Source: Phascolarctobacterium succinatutens CAG:287
GTDB lineage: Bacteria > Bacillota > Negativicutes > Acidaminococcales > Acidaminococcaceae
Direction of reading: 5' to 3'
Assembly (NCBI RefSeq): GCF_000434895.1
Contig: NZ_FR892795.1
Span: forward strand, 58,461-122,460
DNA length: 64,000 bases
The notes below the pieces were generated by a model, which was not told the DNA's origin, did not search any database, and saw only the letters and a program-made list of their open reading frames with translations. Below, one piece after another: positions 58,008 through 64,000 of the stretch. A program made the translations under genes and the position numbers. Numbering within the stretch: position 1 is the first letter of the stretch; each line of letters opens with the position of its first letter.

Positions 58008-59273
58008 TTATTTGGTTAATTTCACTTCGTCAAACTGCTTGCCATCCGGCAAAAAAGCTTTAAAATCCAGACTTTTCTCATCGGCCGTCAGCGTCATATA
58101 GTTGGCAGTTTCCGGCTTCGGCGCTGTTGCCGCATCCCACGCAAAATCTCCCCACAGCTTAGGATAGCGCACATCGCCGGCCACACCTGTCAGAATATAG
58201 GTAATACCGCTTCCCTGCGGTGCAGGCGCAAAGTTCTGCAGCGGCACACGGCGGCGATAGGTATGCAGGTGCGCCGTCAGCACTGCGTCAACCTTGTATT
58301 TTTCCAACACAGGCATCAACTGATAGCTGAAATCAAGAAATTGTGTCTTGGTCTGCGCTCTGCCGGACTCCGGCCCAAAGCCGTAGAGAAAGATATCGCG
58401 GTGCATCAAAGCAACCTTCCACAGTGCCTTGCTCGCCGCCAAATCCTTTTCCAGCCATTGCAGCTCATCTGCCAGCAGATCAGGCTGAAAATTTTTCATC
58501 TCCGGAAAGTTGGTATCAAGCACAACAAAATGCACAGGACCATAATCAAAGCTGTAAAACTGATTAGGATACTTAGCCAAGCCGTTTTGCGGTACATTGA
58601 ACAAATGCGTATAGCTTTCAGGCAGGCATTCCTTCCACTCCAGACTGTACGCTTCATGATTGCCGATAATCGGTGCCAGCGGCACAGCATCACTGAACAC
58701 GCTCACGCTGTTGAACCAGGCACGCCATTGGCTTGCATCCTGTCCGTTGTCCACCAAATCTCCCATATTCACGTAAAACGCACTCTGCGGATGGCGCTTG
58801 TACGCTTCACGCGCCAGCTGCTGCCAGCCACTGTAATCAGCGCTTTGCGAATCCGGGAAAATTAAAGCAGTAAAGCCTGCGCCCTTTTCCGTCTGCAGCT
58901 TGTGCCAACGTCCTTTATTCTGCGCTGTGTTGATGCGATATTCATAGGCACTGCCCGGCACCAGGCCGCTAAGACGTGCAGTATATTGAATAATACTGTT
59001 TTTATCCGTAAAGCTGCTGTCTGTTGCCTGCACTGCCTGTATGTCCTTGTCGTCCTGCAAGCGATATTCAAGCGTATAGGGCTGCTTAACCTTTGCTTCC
59101 CACATAATTGTGCGCCCTGTTTTGTTATCTGCAGCGACAAGCTGACGCGGATTGGTAATGGCAACGGCGGTATCACTGCCCTGCACTTCGCTGTCAGCAT
59201 TTTTAGCACAGCCGCTTAAAGCTACCGCTACGAAGCACAATATAAAAAGTAAAAGCTTAATTTTCTTGCTCAT
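58008..59273 (-). CDS. Metallophosphoesterase lipoprotein (purple acid phosphatase-like)
   Basis: 421 residues. Lipoprotein signal ending VALSGCAKN. An N-terminal fibronectin-III-like domain (GRTIMWEAKVKQPYTLEYRL...GLVPGSAYEYRI) precedes a calcineurin-like phosphoesterase domain: FPDSQSADYSGW, VNMGDLVDNGQD, PIIGNHEAY, ALMHRDIF and LTAHLHTYRRRVP carry the metal ligands. The first metal motif reads PDSQ rather than DxH, an altered site. Driven by a MerR-type promoter. Confidence 0.88.
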   Translation of the reverse strand: MSKKIKLLLFILCFVAVALSGCAKNADSEVQGSDTAVAITNPRQLVAADNKTGRTIMWEAKVKQPYTLEYRLQDDKDIQAVQATDSSFTDKNSIIQYTARLSGLVPGSAYEYRINTAQNKGRWHKLQTEKGAGFTALIFPDSQSADYSGWQQLAREAYKRHPQSAFYVNMGDLVDNGQDASQWRAWFNSVSVFSDAVPLAPIIGNHEAYSLEWKECLPESYTHLFNVPQNGLAKYPNQFYSFDYGPVHFVVLDTNFPEMKNFQPDLLADELQWLEKDLAASKALWKVALMHRDIFLYGFGPESGRAQTKTQFLDFSYQLMPVLEKYKVDAVLTAHLHTYRRRVPLQNFAPAPQGSGITYILTGVAGDVRYPKLWGDFAWDAATAPKPETANYMTLTADEKSLDFKAFLPDGKQFDEVKLTK

Positions 59274-59308
59274 GCTCTGCTTCCTCTCATGTTACTTTAT
59301 TTAAGTAT

Positions 59309-59339
59309 AGCATAACACATGGAGTTCAGTCGAAGTCAA
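59309..59339 (-). promoter_or_regulatory. MerR-type promoter of the metallophosphoesterase gene
   Basis: On the minus strand, TTGACT, a 19-bp spacer with GACTGAACTC, and TATGCT, about 35 nt upstream of the start. Confidence 0.68.
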
Positions 59340-59352
59340 GCGCAAAAGAAAA

Positions 59353-59377
59353 CAGCTGCCTTACGCCAAGGCAGCTG
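59353..59377 (-). terminator. Terminator of the alcohol dehydrogenase gene
   Basis: CAGCTGCCTT / AAGGCAGCTG with a 5-nt loop, followed by TTTTCTTTT on the minus strand. Confidence 0.9.
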
Positions 59378-59392
59378 CTTAAATTTTTTATT

Positions 59393-60562
59393 TTAGAAGG
59401 TGACAGGCGTGCCATAATAAGCACACAGCAGAACCTCTTTCATCTGTTCCTTATCAATCTGACGCGGGTTCGAACCAGTGCAGGGGTCAAGCACAGCATT
59501 CGCCGCGATTGTATCGGCATGCTCCCGCAGTACCTCTTCGCTGACACCATTTTCTTTATATGTCTGCGCAATATCCAGCTTCTTATTCAAAGCCTTAATC
59601 GAATCTATAAGAGCGTTCGTCAGCTGCGCATCAGTATTGCCTGTTAAACCCAAATGACGGGCAATTACAGCGTAACGGTCAGCGCACACCTTAGCGTTAA
59701 ACTCAATAACCGACGGCAGCAGAATCGCGTTACAGCAGCCATGCGGAATATGGAACACAGCGCCTGTCTTATGTGCCAAGCTATGAGCAATACCCAGCAG
59801 CGCATTAGAAAAGGCCATGCCTGCCATACACTGTGCAATATGCATCTTTTCACGAGCTGCTTTATCGCCATAATAGCTGGCAACAAGGCTGTCATAAATA
59901 TCGCTGATTGCCTGCAAGGCCAAAGCATCAGAGAAATTGCTGCGAGCTGTAGCAACATAAGCCTCGATAGCATGCGTCAGCGCATCCATACCTGTATGCG
60001 CCGTCAGCTTCTTAGGCATGGTCAGCGGAATATCTGTATCAAGAATTGCGATATCCGGCGTAATCTCAAAATCAGCCAGAGGATATTTAATATCAGTTTT
60101 ATAATCTGTAATTACAGAGAAGGCTGTTACCTCCGTTGCCGTGCCGCTAGTGGACGGAATAGCTACAAAAATAGCCTTGTTACGCAACACCGGAATAGTA
60201 AACGGATCCTTGATGTTTTCAAAGGTTTTTTCCGGATGCTCATAGAAAACCCACATAGCCTTAGCCGCATCAATCGGCGAGCCGCCGCCGATCGCCACAA
60301 TTACATCAGGCTCAAAGGCACGCATGGCTTCAGCACCACGAAATACAGTTTCAATGGACGGATCAGGCTCTATACCTTCAAACAGCTGCGTCTCTATGCC
60401 AATGTTATGCAGCACATCCTCAACCTTTTGCAAAAAACCGCCACGCTTCATAGAACTGCCGCCAGTGAAAATCATTGCTTTTTTATGCCCCTTAAGCGCC
60501 TTCAGCTCACTGATTGCACCAGCACCATAATAAATATCACGCGGTAAAGTAAATCTTGCCAT
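59393..60562 (-). CDS. Iron-containing alcohol dehydrogenase
   Basis: 389 residues from the ATG at 60562 (MARFTLPRDIYYGAGAISEL), with TAGGAGGTG upstream; an in-frame GTG overlaps that site. NAD(P) motif AIGGGSPIDAAKAMWVFYE; metal ligands in the ADH signature region GMDALTHAIEAYV and in NALLGIAHSLAHKTGAVFHIPHG. Type III alcohol dehydrogenase of the BDH/1,3-propanediol dehydrogenase type; the alcohol is not predictable. The 231 bp upstream show AT-rich promoter-like DNA but no MerR-type box. Confidence 0.94.
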   Translation of the reverse strand: MARFTLPRDIYYGAGAISELKALKGHKKAMIFTGGSSMKRGGFLQKVEDVLHNIGIETQLFEGIEPDPSIETVFRGAEAMRAFEPDVIVAIGGGSPIDAAKAMWVFYEHPEKTFENIKDPFTIPVLRNKAIFVAIPSTSGTATEVTAFSVITDYKTDIKYPLADFEITPDIAILDTDIPLTMPKKLTAHTGMDALTHAIEAYVATARSNFSDALALQAISDIYDSLVASYYGDKAAREKMHIAQCMAGMAFSNALLGIAHSLAHKTGAVFHIPHGCCNAILLPSVIEFNAKVCADRYAVIARHLGLTGNTDAQLTNALIDSIKALNKKLDIAQTYKENGVSEEVLREHADTIAANAVLDPCTGSNPRQIDKEQMKEVLLCAYYGTPVTF

Positions 60563-60700
60563 AATGCGCACCTCCTAATATTATACACTCAAGAAACTTA
60601 CATTTCTTATTAGTATATTATAGCACTACTTCCGTTTCAAATTAGTGATAAAATTGAGAATTTTTCCTAGATACCATATAGCGATAATATATAGGCATAA

Positions 60701-60758
60701 AAAACAGCAGCCACAACACTGGATACATATCACACCAAAGTGTTTTAGCTGCTGTTTT
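60701..60758 (-). terminator. Terminator of the TonB-receptor operon
   Basis: AAAACAGCAGC / GCTGCTGTTTT outer stem and AACACT / AGTGTT inner stem, with a T-run on the minus strand (GTTTTTTATG). Confidence 0.88.
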
Positions 60759-60793
60759 CGTATATGAGATGAAGTTAAGTATGATGAGCTTAA

Positions 60794-62992
60794 TTAAAAT
60801 TCAAATTCTGCAGAAAGCATGAAGGAACGCGGATTGTTGAGCATGAATTTATTATTTTGACCAGCTTGAGCAATCCAATGGCTATCATTAGCCACATTAT
60901 AGCAGGCAGCAATAAATTTAACAGGTATACCATTAATTTTAGCTTTATGACTAGCAAACAAGTCCAAAGTAACATGTGAAGGAATATCGAGCACCTTTGC
61001 AGTCTGATTAACAATATATTTACCTGTACCTGTATAGCTTAAGCGACCAGTAAAACTGGTATCCTCATCAGGCGTATATTCCAAGCCCCAAATACCACTC
61101 CATTTTACAGAACCATGTGTCGGCAAACCTTCAAATTTAGCATTTGAAGATTTTTCCTGTTTAGCATTCAGCCATTCAAAGCCGCCAAAGGTATTCCATT
61201 TATCAGCCAGCTTCGCATCAACACTGAAATCAACGCCTTTAAAATGATTCTTACCATTATTGCTTAACCAATACTTAGTTGGATCCGTAGTATCTTTAGT
61301 TTTGAGCTGATTTGGCTGTGTCATATCAAAATAAGCCAAGCTTAAAGAAAGATTTTCATTAGGTTTAGCTTTAATACCAAACTCAGTATTTTTCAGTTTT
61401 ACCGCATCTAAATACTGATTAGCATTGAGCGCATTGCCGCCATCAGATTCAACAAAGCTACCGCGATTTTTTGCAACTGCATGAGCAGCATAAAGCGATA
61501 AAGTATCTGTCGGTGCGTAAGAGATACCGTATGTCGGTGCCCAATTGTCATCCTTTATCCGATCTGCCGTACCAATATAATTGCCATGACGACGAGCAAC
61601 TGCACCTACCAGTGTCAGCTTACCAAGCTCAATCTTATCCATGATATTCAAGGTCACATCAGTCTCTTCATGGTTCAGCTTCTTCTTTAATTTATCAGAT
61701 TCATCAGCATCATAGATTCCCGGCTTAAAAATAAGTCCTGTATAAATGTTGCCAGTGGTACCTAAATCCTTTCTCTGCTTTCCATCCTGATAATATTTTC
61801 GGTGAGAGCGATCGACTGAAACAACCACATTATGCTTGGCCACGCCTGTCATAAAATCGCCCTTTAAGCCAGTCTGCAAATACTGGTTTTGGATATGAAT
61901 ATAATCAGACCAAGGATATGCGCTCTTATTCATAACATTTCCATTTACATCAATTGTAAATTCCGATTTATAAATAAAACGACGTACAACAGACTGATTT
62001 ATACCAGAATTGAGAAACCAATTAATATGCTCGCCCAGTTTTTTCTGATGATTAAGTGTCAGCATATAGCCATTGGTATCCTGATGCATCACATTAGGAT
62101 CATCAATGCTCTTACTAGCATCAGGAGCATCAGGAATTTTTGTAACCGAGCCATCTAATGAAAAACGACGTTCTGCACCCATAAGCTTTTGGTCATAATA
62201 ACCGCCAAAAACGTTGGTCTTTGTTTTCTCGCCTTCATAGCTGATATTAGCAAATAAGTTTTTCTTTCTCTGTCCAGCACCAGAAATAGCCAAGCCGCCA
62301 TCATCATATTGGCCATAAATTCTTACACCGATGTTACGGTCTTTGCCGAAGCGTTGGCTGATATCAAGATATTCACCGTAGTCGCCATGACCGCCAAAGG
62401 TCTGAGTATATTTAATAAAGTCATCCTCGCCGGCACGTTTGGTATTCAAATAAATAGCACCTGGAGTTGAGCCAGCAGTTTTAGGAGTCTGAAAAGACTG
62501 CGTTGAACCGTTCAATGTAGCGGCAGGACCAATCATGGCATCTATGCTACCAACGGTATTCGTAATCGGACCTGTAGCCATAACAAAGAAGCCAGGAATA
62601 TTATTTAAATAATAAGACGAAGCATTCGTATACACGCCACGAATAGAAAAGTCTGTTTTAATCGGGGAAGTACCTGTGCGAATTGCAGGCACGTTGGAAA
62701 GAACAGTATCCAAATCCTGATTAGGCATGGCCATCTTGCTGACAGTATCTTCAGTGATACTCTGGACAGTAAACGGTGCCTTAATAACCTCTGTTTCACC
62801 TAAAAGACCTACTCTGGAGGAATCGTTGTTAAAACCACCCGGCAAAGGAGTTTTGTGGTTACGGGAGCTTTCAACAACCATCTCATCCAGATTGAAAGTT
62901 TCAATGGTTTCTGCGCTTACAGGAGCAGCACTCACGCCAAGAATAAGTGAGCACATGATACTGCTTAAAAGCAATTTTTTTCTCTTCGACAT
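60794..62992 (-). CDS. TonB-dependent outer-membrane receptor (siderophore type)
   Basis: 732 residues from the ATG at 62992 (MSKRKKLLLSSIMCSLILG), with AAGAGGTG upstream. Signal peptide of about 27 residues, TonB-box region around DEMVVESS, plug domain (APFTVQSITEDTVSKMAMPNQDLDTVLSNVPAIRTG, DFSIRGVYTNASSYYLNNI) and a 22-strand barrel ending LSAEFEF with terminal Phe. Imports iron-siderophores or similar. Lies 60 bp downstream of FecE-like and permease genes: one uptake operon. Proves an outer membrane. Confidence 0.95.
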   Translation of the reverse strand: MSKRKKLLLSSIMCSLILGVSAAPVSAETIETFNLDEMVVESSRNHKTPLPGGFNNDSSRVGLLGETEVIKAPFTVQSITEDTVSKMAMPNQDLDTVLSNVPAIRTGTSPIKTDFSIRGVYTNASSYYLNNIPGFFVMATGPITNTVGSIDAMIGPAATLNGSTQSFQTPKTAGSTPGAIYLNTKRAGEDDFIKYTQTFGGHGDYGEYLDISQRFGKDRNIGVRIYGQYDDGGLAISGAGQRKKNLFANISYEGEKTKTNVFGGYYDQKLMGAERRFSLDGSVTKIPDAPDASKSIDDPNVMHQDTNGYMLTLNHQKKLGEHINWFLNSGINQSVVRRFIYKSEFTIDVNGNVMNKSAYPWSDYIHIQNQYLQTGLKGDFMTGVAKHNVVVSVDRSHRKYYQDGKQRKDLGTTGNIYTGLIFKPGIYDADESDKLKKKLNHEETDVTLNIMDKIELGKLTLVGAVARRHGNYIGTADRIKDDNWAPTYGISYAPTDTLSLYAAHAVAKNRGSFVESDGGNALNANQYLDAVKLKNTEFGIKAKPNENLSLSLAYFDMTQPNQLKTKDTTDPTKYWLSNNGKNHFKGVDFSVDAKLADKWNTFGGFEWLNAKQEKSSNAKFEGLPTHGSVKWSGIWGLEYTPDEDTSFTGRLSYTGTGKYIVNQTAKVLDIPSHVTLDLFASHKAKINGIPVKFIAACYNVANDSHWIAQAGQNNKFMLNNPRSFMLSAEFEF

Positions 62993-63052
62993 TCTGATAC
63001 ACCTCTTAATCATCAACTTTATAAAATTTATATGTGAGAGTGAAACAATAAG

Positions 63053-63835
63053 CTAGTAGGGAACACAAATAGTTCTTTGCTGCTCCGACAAATACAGCAG
63101 CTTTATTTTCAGCTTATAAATCTCCTCTAACGCTGACTCTGTTAATACATCACGCACTTCGCCAACCTCAAGTCCATCGGGCTTTAAAATCGCCGTCTTG
63201 CTGCCCAGATAAAAAGCCTGGTCAGGCATATGTGTTGTTAAAATAACAGCTATTCCTCTTTGTGACAGCTTCTGTACCATTTGCAGTACGCGGAACTGAT
63301 TACCGTAATCAAGATGATTTGTCGGTTCATCCATAATAACCAGCTGCGGCTGCTGCACAATAGCACGGGCAATTACAGCCTGTCGTTGCTGTCCGCCGCT
63401 CAAAGTATTGAATGAACGGTCACGCAAATGATAAATGCCTAAATCAGTCAAGACCTCATCAGTCAACTCGTAATCCTTTTGTTTAGGCTTGGTAAAAACG
63501 CCAAGATGCGGTGCTCTTCCCATAACAACATAATCACGCACCAGAAACGAGTAAGCAGTATTTTGTACCTGAGGCACATAACCGATCTGTGCAGTAAACT
63601 CTTTCTGATTTTCATAAGGCGTATATTCATCACCTTCGTCCGTAATAAGACGTACATCACCGCCGGCTAATGGTTTAAAAAATCCTATCAAGGTACGTAA
63701 AAGAGTTGTTTTACCAATACCGTTACTGCCTAGAATCGTCATAACTTCACCCTTGTTAAGCGTAAAGCTTACGTTCTGCCATAAAGGTGACTGCTCATTA
63801 TAGGCAAATGCTAAATTATTTACAATTAACTTCAT
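63053..63835 (-). CDS. Iron-siderophore ABC transporter ATP-binding protein (FecE/FepC type)
   Basis: 260 residues. Walker A LGSNGIGKTTLLRTLI, ABC signature TLSGGQQRQAVIARAIVQQPQLVIMDEPTNHLDYG with Walker B, and H-loop LTTHMPD. Partner of the FecCD permease whose stop overlaps its start (ATGA). In the same operon as the TonB receptor, so iron chelate or cobalamin-like uptake is indicated; which ligand is unknown. Confidence 0.95.
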   Translation of the reverse strand: MKLIVNNLAFAYNEQSPLWQNVSFTLNKGEVMTILGSNGIGKTTLLRTLIGFFKPLAGGDVRLITDEGDEYTPYENQKEFTAQIGYVPQVQNTAYSFLVRDYVVMGRAPHLGVFTKPKQKDYELTDEVLTDLGIYHLRDRSFNTLSGGQQRQAVIARAIVQQPQLVIMDEPTNHLDYGNQFRVLQMVQKLSQRGIAVILTTHMPDQAFYLGSKTAILKPDGLEVGEVRDVLTESALEEIYKLKIKLLYLSEQQRTICVPY

Positions 63836-64000
63836 GATAACGCCAACCTTTGTCTTAACAAGAGATAGAAGTAAAACGGAGCACCAATCAGACCGGTAAG
63901 AATACTTAAGGGAATTTCCGCACTCATCGACGCACGTGAAATAGTATCAACAGCCAACATGAAAAATGCTCCCAGAACAATCGCTAACGGCAGCAGACGC
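63832..64000 (-). CDS. FecCD-type permease (C-terminal end, cut by window edge)
   Basis: Only the last 55 codons are in the window: RLLPLAIVLGAFFMLAVDTI, SRASMSAEIPLSILTGLIGAPFYFYLLLRQRLALS. This is the conserved end of BtuC/FecCD permeases (AEIPxxxxTxLIGAPFF). TGA overlaps the ATPase start. The rest lies to the right. Confidence 0.93.
   Translation of the reverse strand, partial: RLLPLAIVLGAFFMLAVDTISRASMSAEIPLSILTGLIGAPFYFYLLLRQRLALS

Noticed and set aside
60563..60793. MerR-type 19-bp-spacer promoter for the alcohol dehydrogenase
   Set aside because: Only a TATAAT-like -10 and a TTGAAA too close to it were found; it lacks the shared dyad, so it was left out of the regulon.
1..64000. CRISPR array, insertion sequence or prophage
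   Set aside because: No regularly spaced repeats, transposase, integrase or phage structural genes were recognised; the repeats seen are gene-end duplications and hairpins.

Overview
The window reads as a chromosomal segment of a diderm (two-membrane) Firmicute of the class Negativicutes. The gene order is Firmicute-like: a pyrG / argS / DUF1934 block, sppA with a Yip1 protein, and class II FBPase GlpX. The window also holds a TonB-dependent outer-membrane receptor and the relic of an outer-membrane beta-barrel. A single-chain pyruvate:ferredoxin oxidoreductase, a DcuC-type carrier and a selenium-metabolism cluster point to a strict anaerobe, perhaps Acidaminococcaceae; I cannot fix the genus.

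Layout. 1-13.2 kb, nearly all on the minus strand: mfd (cut by the left edge), glpX, a Yip1 protein, sppA, pyrG, argS, DUF1846, DUF1934, a secreted DUF3887-like protein, a CHAD protein, a glyoxalase-fold protein and a DUF456 protein. 13.3-15.9 kb, plus strand: an MscS channel, a thioredoxin-reductase-like flavoprotein and thioredoxin. 16-19.5 kb: pyruvate:ferredoxin oxidoreductase. 19.7-24.5 kb: selenium cluster, with selD, a DUF3343 Se/S carrier, a TusA/YedF protein and YedE on the minus strand facing a cysteine desulfurase/selenocysteine lyase and a LysR regulator on the plus strand. 24.6-31.5 kb: two universal stress proteins, a COG2509 flavoprotein, a DUF190 protein, an FlK-like thioesterase, hipBA, tRNA-Arg(CCU) and two unknown proteins. 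31.6-37 kb: polyphosphate block, with ppk and two divergent Ppx/GppA-HD proteins. 37-46.8 kb: a DUF697-like protein, a 50-residue antitoxin-like protein, an M20 peptidase, mntP, a split ThrE exporter, a uracil-DNA glycosylase-fold protein, a DcuC carrier, an LtaS-like sulfatase-fold protein, a lipid kinase and a GtrA protein.

46.8-48.4 kb is a gene graveyard. It holds two copies of a segment of about 300 bp carrying the 3' end of a livK-type binding-protein gene, a terminator, and the 3' end of the neighbouring hydrolase gene, plus a porin C-terminus and a stranded promoter.

48.4-59.3 kb is the most unusual part. It encodes envelope redox proteins: an exported hydrolase, a Tat-exported and a cytosolic iron-sulfur flavoprotein, TatA and TatC, a NapH-like polyferredoxin, a small Cys/Gly-rich membrane protein, a Tat-type flavodoxin, a cupin, an exported double carboxymuconolactone-decarboxylase-domain protein, a Tat-type DUF362 protein and a metallophosphoesterase lipoprotein. 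At least seven promoters here have TTGACT-like -35 elements and a 19-bp spacer with a GAGT..ACTC-like dyad, the architecture activated by MerR-family regulators. I infer one MerR-controlled envelope redox or detoxification regulon with its own Tat translocase; no MerR gene lies in the window. The right end has an iron-containing alcohol dehydrogenase and an iron/siderophore-type uptake operon (FecCD permease, cut by the edge, FecE ATPase, TonB receptor).
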